The translations under genes were made by a program, and so were the position numbers. The notes beneath the pieces were generated by a model, which was not told the DNA's origin, searched no databases, and saw nothing but the letters and a program-made list of their open reading frames with translations. Shown here in pieces: positions 54,726 through 63,889 of a stretch of 64,000 nucleotides of DNA. The stretch's first letter is position 1, and each line of letters begins with the position of its first letter. Source of the stretch: Pseudomonas sp. ICMP22404 (GTDB lineage Bacteria; Pseudomonadota; Gammaproteobacteria; Pseudomonadales; Pseudomonadaceae). Location: NCBI RefSeq assembly GCF_006227205.1, contig NZ_VCNG01000009.1:217043-281042 (forward strand), in the 5' to 3' direction.

Positions 54726-57048
54726 ACGCAGGTTGCCACGGCTGTTCCTGATACTGCTGCTGGCGGTGCTGGCGCTCGCCGGTTGGCAGTGGCGCAACGG
54801 TGCGCCACTGTCGGTCAACCTCATGGAACTGGTGCCGGGCACGTCCCCCGATGCCCTGGAGCTTGTCGCTGAGCAACGCATGCAGGAGCCGCTGAATCGC
54901 GAGGTGCTGGTGCTGGTCGGTCACGCCGACCGTCAGCAAGCCATCGCCCTGGCGCAAACCCTTGGCGAGCAATGGCAGGCCAGTGGCCTGTTCGATAAGG
55001 TCCAGTGGACGCTGCAAGCCGATTTGCCGGCGCTGCGCACGCAACTGCTGAACGGACGGCTGGCGATGCTCTCGGCCACGGACCGCCAGCAATTGATCGA
55101 CCAGCCCCAGGCGTTCATCCAGCAGCGGGTACAGGCGCTGTTCGACCCGTTCAGCGGCTTCAGCCTGGTACCGAGCCAGGATGACTGGCTGGGCCTGACC
55201 GGGCGTATCCAGAACAGCCAGCCCCAACGCGGCGCGATACAGCTGGACGTAGGCAGCGGTGCATTGATTGCCGATGCCGATGGCAAAAGCTGGGTGATGC
55301 TACGGGCCCGCACCCAAGGCAACGCCTTCGACATGAACCTGCCGCTGCAAGTGGCCGATCTGCTGCAACGCAGCCGCGACCAGGCAGGCCAGGCCCAAGG
55401 GCAACTGTTAGCGGCCAGTGGCTTGCTGTACGCCGCCAGCGGCCAGCAACAGGCATCAAAGGAAATCACCTGGGTTGGCGGTGGCGCGACAGTGGGTATT
55501 CTGCTGCTGCTGTTGCTGGCCTTCCGACGCCTGCGGGTATGGCTCGCGTTCATGCCGGTACTGGTCGGCATGCTGTTTGGCGCGGTGGCCTGCGTGGCAC
55601 TGTTCGGGCGCATGCATGTCATGACCCTGGTGCTGGGCTCGAGCCTGATCGGCGTAGCGGTGGACTATCCGCTGCACTACCTGTCCAAGAGCTGGAGCCT
55701 CAAGCCGTGGCGCAGTTGGCCAGCCCTGCGCCTGACCTTGCCGGGGCTGAGCCTGAGCCTGGCGACCACCTGCATCGGCTACCTGGCCCTGGCCTGGACA
55801 CCCTTCCCGGCCCTGACCCAGATCGCGGTATTTTCCGCCGCCGGGCTGGTCGGCGCCTACCTGACCGCGGTTTGCCTGCTGCCGGCGCTGCTCAAGGGCA
55901 CGGACCTGCGTCCTGCCCAGTGGCCGCTGCGCTTCTGCGAACAACTGCTCAAGGTCCGCGAAGCACTGCTGGCGCGGGTTCCCACGCCAATCCTGCTGGC
56001 GCTGCTGCTGATCTTCTGCGCCGGAGGGCTTTGGCACCTGAGCACGAAAAACGACATCCGCCAATGGATCGGCACGCCCCAGCATCTGACCGACGAGGCC
56101 CGCGATATCGCCCGCATCACCGGTTTCCAACCCACCAGCCAGTTCTTCCTGATTCGCGCCGACAATCAATCCCAACTGCTGGAACGCCAGACCGCCCTCA
56201 ACGAGCGGCTGGACCAGTTGGTCGGCCTGGAAAAACTCCAGGGCTACCTGTCACTGAACCAACTGGTCAGCCCGCCGGCCGAACAGCAGAAAGTCCGTGA
56301 AGCCCTGGCCCGGCTCCCGGCGTTCTGGCAACCGCTGCTGGACCTGGGCGTGCCGGTCGCCGCCTTGCAGGCAGAGCTGACCCAACTACAGGCCTTGCCG
56401 GTGGAAGACATCGATGCCGCGCTGACCGGTCCGTTGGCCGAGCCATATCGCATGCTCTGGCTCGGCCCGACCGAGCAAGGCGTGGCTGCCATGATCAGCT
56501 TGCAGGGTTTGAACGACGCCGCGCTGCTGCGCTTGCAGGCGGTGGATCTGCCCGGCGTGCAGTTGGTGGACCGCCTGGGCGATCTGAATCGGGTGTTCGC
56601 CGCCACGCAGATCAGCGCCGCCGAGCTGAAACTGGCCTCTTGCGTGCTGATCGTACTGCTGTTGATCTGGCCGTTCGGCGTCTGGGCAGCCCTGCGGATC
56701 GTGGCCCTGCCGCTGCTTGCCGCGCTGTGCAGCCTGGCGAGCCTGGGCTGGCTGGGGCAGCCGTTGACCCTGTTCAGCCTGTTCGGGCTGCTGCTGGTGA
56801 CGGCCATCGGCGTCGATTACGCGATCCTGATGCGCGAGCAGATCGGCGGTGCTGCGGTGAGCCTGCTGGGCACCCTGCTCGCGGCGGTCACTACTTGGCT
56901 GTCGTTCGGCCTGCTGGCGCTTTCCAGTACGCCGGCAGTGAGCAATTTTGGCCTGGCGGTGAGCCTGGGGCTGGCGTTCAGCTTCATGCTGGCGCCGTGG
57001 GCCGGGCACCAGGAGCATGCACCACCCGTGCTGGAACCCGCCCAATGA
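54715..57048 (+). CDS. MMPL/RND-type exporter of the aryl polyene cluster (TTG start)
   Basis: 777 residues. The start is taken as TTG 54715 because the first helix begins by residue 9 (PRLFLILLLAVLALAGW). GGAG lies 11 bases upstream. Two six-helix sets around 250-400 and 640-770, each preceded by a periplasmic domain, the MMPL layout. GVAVDYPLHYLSKSW and AIGVDYAILMREQ carry the helix-4 Asp. Moves the polyene glycolipid out of the inner membrane. ApeM by order. Confidence 0.87.
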   Translation: MPSERRLPRLFLILLLAVLALAGWQWRNGAPLSVNLMELVPGTSPDALELVAEQRMQEPLNREVLVLVGHADRQQAIALAQTLGEQWQASGLFDKVQWTLQADLPALRTQLLNGRLAMLSATDRQQLIDQPQAFIQQRVQALFDPFSGFSLVPSQDDWLGLTGRIQNSQPQRGAIQLDVGSGALIADADGKSWVMLRARTQGNAFDMNLPLQVADLLQRSRDQAGQAQGQLLAASGLLYAASGQQQASKEITWVGGGATVGILLLLLLAFRRLRVWLAFMPVLVGMLFGAVACVALFGRMHVMTLVLGSSLIGVAVDYPLHYLSKSWSLKPWRSWPALRLTLPGLSLSLATTCIGYLALAWTPFPALTQIAVFSAAGLVGAYLTAVCLLPALLKGTDLRPAQWPLRFCEQLLKVREALLARVPTPILLALLLIFCAGGLWHLSTKNDIRQWIGTPQHLTDEARDIARITGFQPTSQFFLIRADNQSQLLERQTALNERLDQLVGLEKLQGYLSLNQLVSPPAEQQKVREALARLPAFWQPLLDLGVPVAALQAELTQLQALPVEDIDAALTGPLAEPYRMLWLGPTEQGVAAMISLQGLNDAALLRLQAVDLPGVQLVDRLGDLNRVFAATQISAAELKLASCVLIVLLLIWPFGVWAALRIVALPLLAALCSLASLGWLGQPLTLFSLFGLLLVTAIGVDYAILMREQIGGAAVSLLGTLLAAVTTWLSFGLLALSSTPAVSNFGLAVSLGLAFSFMLAPWAGHQEHAPPVLEPAQ

Positions 57049-57099
57049 CGATTACGCACCACTCTCACTCGAACATCGCTGCCTTGGCAAGGAGTCCAA

Positions 57100-58350
57100 A
57101 TGTCTGCAATTGAAATGGAACGTCGCCAGGTCGTCATCATCGGCGCAGGGCCGTCCGGCGCCATCGCGGCGGCGCTGCTCAAGCGCAAGGGGCACGATGT
57201 GCTGGTCATCGAACGCCAGCATTTTCCCCGGTTCTCCATCGGCGAGAGCCTGCTGTCCCACTGCCTGGACTTCGTCGAAGAGGCCGGCATGCTCGACGCG
57301 GTGCAGGCCGCAGGTTTCCAGCGCAAGAACGGCGCGGCCTTCGCCTGGGGTGAGCGCTATAGCGCCTTCGATTTCGGCGACACCTTCAGCGAAGGCAAGC
57401 CCACCACCTTCCAGGTACAGCGCGCCGACTTCGACAAGCTGCTGGCCGATCAAGCCGCCCTGCAAGGGGTGGAGATCCGTTATGGCGAAGCCATCGCCAG
57501 CGTCGATTTCAAGCTCGCCAAACCGCAACTGGGTGTACGGCGCGAGGATGGCAGCGAGTACCGGATCGAGGCCCAGTTCGTCCTCGACGCCAGCGGCTAT
57601 GGTCGAGTCCTGCCACGCTTGCTGGACCTTGAGGCACCGTCGAACTTCCCGGTGCGCCAGGCCGTATTCACCCATGTCGAGGACCGCATCGATACCCCGG
57701 CCTTCGACCGGGAGAAAATCCTCATCACCACCCACCCGACCCAACGCGATATCTGGTTCTGGACCATTCCGTTCAGTGACGGGCGCTGCTCGGTTGGTGT
57801 GGTCGCGGCGGCAGAGCATTTTGCGGGCTGCACCGACGACCTCGACGCCTGCCTGCGGGGGTTCATCGACGAGACTCCAAGCCTCGCCCGAGTGTTGGAC
57901 AACGCCGTGTGGGATACCCCGGCACGGACCATCGGCGGCTACTCGGCCAATGTCAAAACCTTGCATGGCCAAGGCTTCGCCCTGCTGGGCAACGCCGCGG
58001 AATTTCTCGACCCGGTGTTCTCCTCCGGCGTGACCATCGCCATGCGCTCGGCAAGCATGGCGGCCGGCGTATTGCATCGTCAGCTGCAAGGTGAAAGCGT
58101 GGACTGGCAAAGCGAGTTCGCCGAACCGCTCAAGCGTGGCGTCGACACCTTCCGCTGCTACGTCGAGGGCTGGTACGCCGGCACCTTCCAGGACGTGATC
58201 TTCTATACCGAAGGTTCTTCCGACATCCGCCGCATGATCAGCTCGATCCTGGCAGGGTATGCCTGGGATCAACGCAACCCGTTCGTCAGCGAACCCAAGC
58301 GACGCCTGCGCATGCTCTCGGAAATCTGTGCGAGCCCGGCCCATGAGTGA
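57100..58350 (+). CDS. FAD-dependent oxidoreductase with flavin-halogenase signatures
   Basis: 416 residues. N-terminal FAD site VVIIGAGPSGAIAAAL (GxGxxG at 15-20). Further motifs: GESLLSHCLDFVEEAG, Lys76 in GFQRKNGAAFAWG, WFWTIP at 219-224 and FLDPVFSSG at 302-310. The last three match the conserved Lys, WxWxIP and FxxPxxSxG of flavin-dependent halogenases acting on carrier-bound phenols or pyrroles. It may halogenate or hydroxylate the aryl head of the polyene. AAGGAG is upstream of the ATG; the 51-base gap after the exporter is small. Confidence 0.85.
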   Translation: MSAIEMERRQVVIIGAGPSGAIAAALLKRKGHDVLVIERQHFPRFSIGESLLSHCLDFVEEAGMLDAVQAAGFQRKNGAAFAWGERYSAFDFGDTFSEGKPTTFQVQRADFDKLLADQAALQGVEIRYGEAIASVDFKLAKPQLGVRREDGSEYRIEAQFVLDASGYGRVLPRLLDLEAPSNFPVRQAVFTHVEDRIDTPAFDREKILITTHPTQRDIWFWTIPFSDGRCSVGVVAAAEHFAGCTDDLDACLRGFIDETPSLARVLDNAVWDTPARTIGGYSANVKTLHGQGFALLGNAAEFLDPVFSSGVTIAMRSASMAAGVLHRQLQGESVDWQSEFAEPLKRGVDTFRCYVEGWYAGTFQDVIFYTEGSSDIRRMISSILAGYAWDQRNPFVSEPKRRLRMLSEICASPAHE

Positions 58351-59080
58351 GATGAACTACCTGAGCGACAATTACGTCGAAGAAACCCGCTTCGGCTTCT
58401 GGTTCCTGCGCAGCCACACCTGGCAGCACCATGTGCTGCGCGTGGCGATCAACGACCTGCGCAGCCTGTTCAGTACGCCGTTGCCCACCGCCCCGGTGCT
58501 GCTGGACGCCGGTTGCGGCCAGGGCAAATCGTTCCAGTACCTGCGCCAGGTGTTCGCGCCACAGCGGTTGATCGGGGTCGATGCCGATCCCCATAGCCTG
58601 GCGTTGAGCGCCGAAGAAGCGGCCCGCGAGGGCATGACCGTGGAACTGATCGGCAGCGATTGCGCAACCTTGGCGGTACCGGACGCCAGCGTCGACCTGT
58701 TGTTCTGTCACCAGACCTTCCATCATCTGGTGGAGCAGGAAAAGGCCCTGGCCGAGTTCTATCGCGTGCTCAAGCCCGGCGGCTACCTGATGTTCGCCGA
58801 ATCCACCGAGGCCTACATCGATACCTGGGTCATCCGCTGGCTGTTCCGTCATCCCATGCACGTACAGAAAAGTGCCGCGCAATACCTGGAGATGATCCGC
58901 CAGCAAGGGTTCCGCTTCGAAGCCGACAACGTGTCCTATCCCTATCTGTGGTGGAGCCGCGCCAGGGACTTCGGTCTGTTGGAACGTTTTGGCCTGCGCC
59001 GCCCCAGGCCGTTCGGCGAGCGGGAAGAAACCCTGGTCAACGTCGTGGCCCGCAAGCCCGTCGAAGGAGTTGGCAAATGA
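58343..59080 (+). CDS. SAM-dependent methyltransferase
   Basis: 245 residues, class I fold. Motif I is VLLDAGCGQGKSFQYL near 48-63, motif II includes LIGVDADPHSLAL and post-I LLFCHQTFHHLVEQEKAL. Likely methylates the aryl head or a sugar of the pigment; the known aryl polyene head carries a methyl group, which fits. It overlaps the flavoprotein stop by eight bases. Confidence 0.86.
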   Translation: MSEMNYLSDNYVEETRFGFWFLRSHTWQHHVLRVAINDLRSLFSTPLPTAPVLLDAGCGQGKSFQYLRQVFAPQRLIGVDADPHSLALSAEEAAREGMTVELIGSDCATLAVPDASVDLLFCHQTFHHLVEQEKALAEFYRVLKPGGYLMFAESTEAYIDTWVIRWLFRHPMHVQKSAAQYLEMIRQQGFRFEADNVSYPYLWWSRARDFGLLERFGLRRPRPFGEREETLVNVVARKPVEGVGK

Positions 59081-59571
59081 TCCGCGCCTGCCTCAATGGC
59101 CTGCTGATCGGCTGCCTGTTGCTGCTCGGAGCCTGCGCCAGTCATGCGCCACTGCCCCAGCACACCCCCACCCTGGCGCTGCCGCTGCAATTGCACATCG
59201 AGCGACAACTGGCCGGGCAGCGCCAGGACTGGCTGCTGGTGATCCAGCGCGAAGACGCCGGCATTCGCTGGTCGATGATGGACCCGCTGGGTATTCCCCT
59301 GGCCCGCCAACGCCTGGTCGATGGCCAGTGGCAAGCCGACGGCCTGCTGCCCCCCAACGCCGAAGCCCGGGAGCTGTTCGCCGCGCTGCTGTTCGCCCTG
59401 ACCCCTGAAACCGAGCTGTCCGGCAATTATCCGACCGCCCGGCAACAGACCGCGCAACGAACCCTGGATTCCCGCTGGCAGGTGCGCTACAAGCAGCCGC
59501 TGGATTTCCAACTGAGCCTGCCCCAAGGCCTCCACTACCGCATCACGCCGCTGACCGAGAGCACTCCATGA
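59077..59571 (+). CDS. DUF3261 lipoprotein (ApeN position)
   Basis: 164 residues. Lipoprotein signal with lipobox LLGAC (Cys20), after which the N-terminal Ser-His argue for outer-membrane sorting (no Asp at +2). DUF3261 proteins accompany aryl polyene clusters; a role in receiving the pigment lipid from the LolA-like carrier, as LolB does, is plausible. AAGGAG precedes the ATG; ATGA overlaps on both sides. Confidence 0.83.
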   Translation: MIRACLNGLLIGCLLLLGACASHAPLPQHTPTLALPLQLHIERQLAGQRQDWLLVIQREDAGIRWSMMDPLGIPLARQRLVDGQWQADGLLPPNAEARELFAALLFALTPETELSGNYPTARQQTAQRTLDSRWQVRYKQPLDFQLSLPQGLHYRITPLTESTP

Positions 59572-60764
59572 CCGCCTATTTGAATGCCCTCGGCGTGATC
59601 TGTGCCCTGGGCCGCGATAAACATGAAGTGGCGCGCAACCTATTCGCCGGCGATTGCTCGGGCCTGCGTATCGAAGCCGGGTGGGTGGCCGAGCGTGCCT
59701 TGCCGGTTGCTTCGGTAACAGGTGAACTGGCTCGCATCCCCGAGACCCTGGCCGCCCATGGCAGCCGCAACAATCAGTTGCTGCTGGAGGCCGGGTTGCA
59801 GATCCGGCCCGAGATCGACCGGGCCATCCGGGCCTATGGCCGTGCGCGCATCGGCATAGTCCTGGGCACCAGCACCTCGGGAATCGACGAGGCCAGTCAG
59901 GGCATCGCCCATTACCTGCGCGAACAGCGCTTCCCGGACGGCTACGACTACCAGCAGCAGGAACTCAGCGCGCCGGCCAATTTCCTCTCCGACTGGCTCG
60001 GCCTGAGTGGTCCGTCCTATGTGATTTCCACCGCCTGCACCTCCAGCGCCCGTGCCTTGATGAGCGCCCGGCGTCTGCTCGACCTGGGCCTGTGCGATGC
60101 GGTGCTCTGCGGCGGGGTGGACAGCCTGTGCAAGCTGACCCTCAACGGTTTTTCGGCGCTGGAAGCAGTGTCGAACGAGCGCTGCAATCCGTTTTCGGTA
60201 AACCGCAACGGCATCAACATCGGCGAGGCGGCCGTGCTGTTTCTGATGAGCAAGACACCAGGTAATGGAACGCCGATTGCCTTGCTCGGCGATGGCGCCA
60301 GCTCCGATGCCCATCATATTTCCGCTCCGGAGCCCAGCGGTCGCGGCGCTCGCCAAGCCATGGAAAAAGCCTTGCTCTGCGCAGGTCTCGAGGCCAGCCA
60401 GATCGACTACCTGAACCTGCACGGCACCGCCACGCAACACAACGACGCCATGGAAAGCCATGCGGTGGCCGGCCTGTTTCCGCAGGGGGTGCCGTGTTCA
60501 TCCACCAAACCCATGACCGGCCACACCCTGGGTGCGGCCGGAGCGTTGGAAGCGGCCTTCTGCTGGTTGAGCCTGAGCGCCGAAAACCCCACCGGGGCTC
60601 TGCCGCCTCATGTCTGGGACGGTCAGGCCGATCCCGACCTGCCGGCCTTGGCCTGGACCCGCGCCGACAGCCGCCTGAATCCGACCGCCCCCCGTCGCCT
60701 GATGAGCAATTCGTTTGCCTTCGGCGGCAACAACGTCAGCCTGATTATCGGAGATGCCCCATGA
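59568..60764 (+). CDS. apeO: Beta-ketoacyl-ACP synthase (ApeO type)
   Basis: 398 residues, KAS I/II family. Catalytic triad Cys157 (STACTSSARAL), His285 (HGTATQHND) and His319 (TGHTLGAAGALEA). By order it is the ApeO partner of the chain-length factor, carrying out repeated condensation of malonyl units on the carrier protein. ATGA overlap with the lipoprotein and with the following dehydratase gene. Confidence 0.9.
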   Translation: MTAYLNALGVICALGRDKHEVARNLFAGDCSGLRIEAGWVAERALPVASVTGELARIPETLAAHGSRNNQLLLEAGLQIRPEIDRAIRAYGRARIGIVLGTSTSGIDEASQGIAHYLREQRFPDGYDYQQQELSAPANFLSDWLGLSGPSYVISTACTSSARALMSARRLLDLGLCDAVLCGGVDSLCKLTLNGFSALEAVSNERCNPFSVNRNGINIGEAAVLFLMSKTPGNGTPIALLGDGASSDAHHISAPEPSGRGARQAMEKALLCAGLEASQIDYLNLHGTATQHNDAMESHAVAGLFPQGVPCSSTKPMTGHTLGAAGALEAAFCWLSLSAENPTGALPPHVWDGQADPDLPALAWTRADSRLNPTAPRRLMSNSFAFGGNNVSLIIGDAP

Positions 60765-61228
60765 TTGACTGGCCACTCGCCGAACTGCTGCCCCACGCAG
60801 GCGACATGATTCTCATCGATCGCGTCGTGGCATTCGATGACGAGCAGATCCATACCCACGCCATCGTCAAACCCGGGGGATTGTTCAACCGTGACGACGG
60901 TGGCCTGCCGGCCTGGGTCGGCATCGAGTTGATGGCCCAGAGCGTCGCCGCGTTTGCCGGTTGCCATGCGCGCCGACGTGGCGACGCCGTTGAGCTGGGT
61001 TTTTTGCTCGGCACCCGTAAGTTCGAATGCAACGTCGACTGTTTTCCAGTCGGTACCGAGCTGGACATCCGCGGTATGCGCTCGCTGGAAGACGACAACG
61101 GCATGGGTGTGTTCGAGTGCCATATCGAAGCACCCGGCATACATGCCACAGCCCGGTTGAACGTGTTCCGTCCACCCAAGTCCGCCCACTACCTCCATGA
61201 ACCATCCGCAACAGGAAACCAGCCATGA
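60761..61228 (+). CDS. apeP: Hotdog dehydratase (ApeP type)
   Basis: 155 residues, single hotdog. ELLPHAGDMILIDRVVAFDD and WVGIELMAQSVAAFAG are the 3-hydroxyacyl-ACP dehydratase family features. In the E. coli system ApeP works with ApeI as a mixed dehydratase; here the ApeI part is the C-terminal domain of the ligase. ATGA overlaps on both sides. Confidence 0.86.
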   Translation: MIDWPLAELLPHAGDMILIDRVVAFDDEQIHTHAIVKPGGLFNRDDGGLPAWVGIELMAQSVAAFAGCHARRRGDAVELGFLLGTRKFECNVDCFPVGTELDIRGMRSLEDDNGMGVFECHIEAPGIHATARLNVFRPPKSAHYLHEPSATGNQP

Positions 61229-61953
61229 CTGAATCCGTATTGGTCACCGGCTCCAGCCGTGGCATCGGCCGCGCCATCGCCCTGCGCCTGGCCCAGGCCG
61301 GGCATGACATCGTGCTGCACTGCCGCAGCGGCCGTGCTGAGGCCGATGCCGTCCAGGCCGAGATCCAGGCCCTCGGTCGACAGGCCCGGGTCCTGCAGTT
61401 CGACGTGTCCGACCGTGCCGCCTGCAAGGCCATTCTCGAGGCCGACGTCGAAACCCACGGCGCCTACTATGGCGTGGTGCTCAATGCAGGTCTGACCCGC
61501 GATGGTGCGTTTCCAGCCCTGAGTGAAGAAGACTGGGACGCGGTGATGCGCACCAACCTCGACGGTTTCTACAACGTGCTGCATCCGGTGATGATGCCGA
61601 TGATCCGTCGTCGCGCCGCCGGACGAATCGTCTGCATCACGTCGGTGTCGGGGTTGATCGGCAACCGTGGCCAGGTCAATTACAGCGCCTCGAAGGCCGG
61701 ACTGATCGGGGCGGCCAAGGCGTTGGCAATCGAACTCGGCAAGCGCAAGATTACCGTCAATTGCGTCGCGCCAGGGCTGATCGACACCGCCATGCTCGAT
61801 GAAAACGTCCCCGTGGAAGAACTGATGAAAATGATTCCCGCCCAGCGCATGGGCACGCCGGAAGAAGTGGCCAGCGCGGTGAACTTTCTGATGTCCGCCG
61901 AAGCCGGCTATATCACCCGGCAGGTCCTGGCCGTCAACGGAGGCTTGTGCTGA
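61225..61953 (+). CDS. apeQ: 3-ketoacyl-ACP reductase, FabG type (ApeQ)
   Basis: 242 residues, short-chain dehydrogenase. TGSSRGIGRAIA at 8-19 binds NADPH, then the NAG-type element LNAGLTRDGAF and YSASKAG with Tyr153 and Lys157. Reduces the beta-keto groups before dehydration. ATGA overlap at the start, one-base overlap with the last ketosynthase. Confidence 0.9.
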   Translation: MTESVLVTGSSRGIGRAIALRLAQAGHDIVLHCRSGRAEADAVQAEIQALGRQARVLQFDVSDRAACKAILEADVETHGAYYGVVLNAGLTRDGAFPALSEEDWDAVMRTNLDGFYNVLHPVMMPMIRRRAAGRIVCITSVSGLIGNRGQVNYSASKAGLIGAAKALAIELGKRKITVNCVAPGLIDTAMLDENVPVEELMKMIPAQRMGTPEEVASAVNFLMSAEAGYITRQVLAVNGGLC

Positions 61954-63179
61954 TGAAGCGCGTTGTCGTCACCGGCATGGCCGGCATCACCTCCGTGGGC
62001 AGCGATTGGGAGACCATCGCCGCCAACTTCGCCGCCAACCGCAGCGGCATCCGGCGCATGGACGAGTGGGACCGATTCACTGAGCTGAACACCCGCCTGG
62101 CCGGCCCCATCGATGATTTCAAGGTCCCGGCCCACTGGACACGCAAGCAACTGCGCAGCATGGGCCGGGTCTCGCGGCTGGCGGTCGCCGCGGCAGAACA
62201 AGCCCTGGCCGACGCCGGCCTGTTGGGTGACGAGTCGATCAAGGACGGACGCATGGGCGTATCCTGCGGCTCGTCGACCGGCAGCACCGACGAGGTCAAG
62301 GCGTTCGGCAACATGCTGCTCAACAGCGTGGCCGAAGGCCTGAACGCCAACTCCTATGTGCGGATGATGCCCCATACCACGGCGGCCAATATCAGCATTT
62401 TCTTCGGCCTTACCGGACGGATGATTCCCACCTCCAGCGCTTGCACCAGTGGCAGCCATGGCATCGGCTACGCGTACGAGGCGATCAAGTTCGGGCGCCT
62501 GCCCTTGATGATTGCCGGTGGCGCGGAGGAACTGTGCCCGACCGAAGCGATGGTCTTCGACGCGCTCTACGCCACCAGCCTGAAGAACGATGCACCACAG
62601 ACCAGCCCACGCCCTTACGACAAGGGCCGTGATGGCCTGGTGATCGGCGAAGGTGCCGGCATGCTGGTCCTTGAAGAGCTGGAACATGCCCTGGCCCGCG
62701 GTGCGCGAATCCACGCCGAAATCGTCGGCTTCGGCAGCAACGCCGATGGCCAGCATGCTACCCGTCCCGAGCTGGTCACCATGCGCCGGGCCATGGAGCT
62801 GGCCCTGGAAGATGCGGGCCTCGAACCCTCCGCCATCGGCTACGTCAACGGGCACGGCACCGCCACCGAACAGGGCGACATTGCCGAAACCCTCGCCACC
62901 AGCAGCCTGTTCGGTGAACGCATGCCCATCAGTTCGCAGAAAAGCTTCCTGGGCCATACCTTGGGCGCCTGCGGGGCACTGGAGTCCTGGTTCAGCATCG
63001 AGATGATGAACCGCGACCGGTATGTACATACCTGCAATCTCGACGAAGTCGACCCTCAATGCGGCCAGCTCGATTATCTGCGCAACGAGTTTCGGTCGAT
63101 GAGCAACGAGTACGTGATGAACAACAACTTCGCCTTTGGCGGGGTCAACACTTCGTTGATCTTCCGTCGCTGGCACTGA
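61953..63179 (+). CDS. apeR: Beta-ketoacyl-ACP synthase (ApeR type)
   Basis: 408 residues from ATG 61953 (GGAGG upstream; a GTG two codons earlier is less likely). Catalytic Cys164 (SSACTSGSHG), His301 (GHGTATEQGD) and His335 (LGHTLGACGALES). Second full ketosynthase of the cluster, by analogy ApeR, probably acting on early condensation. The triad is intact in both ketosynthases. Confidence 0.9.
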   Translation: MKRVVVTGMAGITSVGSDWETIAANFAANRSGIRRMDEWDRFTELNTRLAGPIDDFKVPAHWTRKQLRSMGRVSRLAVAAAEQALADAGLLGDESIKDGRMGVSCGSSTGSTDEVKAFGNMLLNSVAEGLNANSYVRMMPHTTAANISIFFGLTGRMIPTSSACTSGSHGIGYAYEAIKFGRLPLMIAGGAEELCPTEAMVFDALYATSLKNDAPQTSPRPYDKGRDGLVIGEGAGMLVLEELEHALARGARIHAEIVGFGSNADGQHATRPELVTMRRAMELALEDAGLEPSAIGYVNGHGTATEQGDIAETLATSSLFGERMPISSQKSFLGHTLGACGALESWFSIEMMNRDRYVHTCNLDEVDPQCGQLDYLRNEFRSMSNEYVMNNNFAFGGVNTSLIFRRWH

Positions 63180-63208
63180 CGCCCGTTCCTCTGGTCAAGG
63201 AGACCCTG

Positions 63209-63655
63209 ATGTCGCTGAAGAAAATCGCCGTTACCGCCGCCCTGTTGCTCAGCACCCTGCCGACTCTCAGCCAGGCCCGTGATACCGCGCTGTACCTGCC
63301 TTTCGACAAGGTCGTCGCCGAAGCCATCCGCACCGGCAAGATCGACGGCAGCGTGAAATTCTACCTGGCGGGCAACAAACCGGCCGGTAACGTCACCGTG
63401 GTCAGCCCCGGTGCGGTGACTAACAAGAAAACCAACGCCTTCAACAAATCCGACGAAGCAGCCTGCGAATGGGTGCTGCAATCGGCGCTGATCAGCCTGC
63501 ACCAGGCAGCCAAGAATGCAGGCGCCAACGCCGTGACCAACATCGTCAGCTTCTACAAGAGCAACGAGCGCAAAGACCCTGCGACCTATGAATGCCATGC
63601 CGGCGCGATCATGGCAGGCGTTGCATTGAAGGGGGATCTGTCGAAGGTGCAATAA
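63209..63655 (+). CDS. Small secreted protein conserved with aryl polyene genes
   Basis: 148 residues with a signal peptide (MSLKKIAVTAALLLSTLPTL, cleavage after SQA). The mature part ends with AGANAVTNIVSFYK and ECHAGAIMAGVALKGDLSK, a pattern found in small periplasmic proteins that are often mislabelled as excinuclease subunits. I do not know its function. AAGGAGA stands before the ATG. Last gene of the operon, 29 bases after apeR. Confidence 0.75.
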   Translation: MSLKKIAVTAALLLSTLPTLSQARDTALYLPFDKVVAEAIRTGKIDGSVKFYLAGNKPAGNVTVVSPGAVTNKKTNAFNKSDEAACEWVLQSALISLHQAAKNAGANAVTNIVSFYKSNERKDPATYECHAGAIMAGVALKGDLSKVQ

Positions 63656-63688
63656 GCCCTCGGGCATTGATGCCGCCCGGCCCGCCGC

Positions 63689-63713
63689 CATCGCGAGCAG
63701 GCTCGCTCCCACA
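63689..63713. repeat. Single REP arm after the pigment operon
   Basis: CATCGCGAGCAGGCTCGCTCCCACA, one arm 34 bases after the stop of the last gene. Confidence 0.85.
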
Positions 63714-63759
63714 AAAGTTCTGTACCAGGCGCAGGCGTTTGGCTCACTGATACTCCACT

Positions 63760-63848
63760 GTGGGAGCGAGCCTGCTCGCGATGGCGGCAGGACAGTCGAC
63801 AGCGATGCCAACTGATCCACCACTATCGCGAGCAAGCTCGGCTCCCAC
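63760..63848. repeat. REP pair between the pigment operon and the IS
   Basis: GTGGGAGCGAGCCTGCTCGC with a right arm carrying AAGCTCGGCTCCCAC, one insertion relative to the norm. It ends about 42 bases before the presumed IS end. Confidence 0.88.
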
Positions 63849-63889
63849 AAGGGATATGTATCCGGTACAGGTTTCTTGAGGGGCCACTG

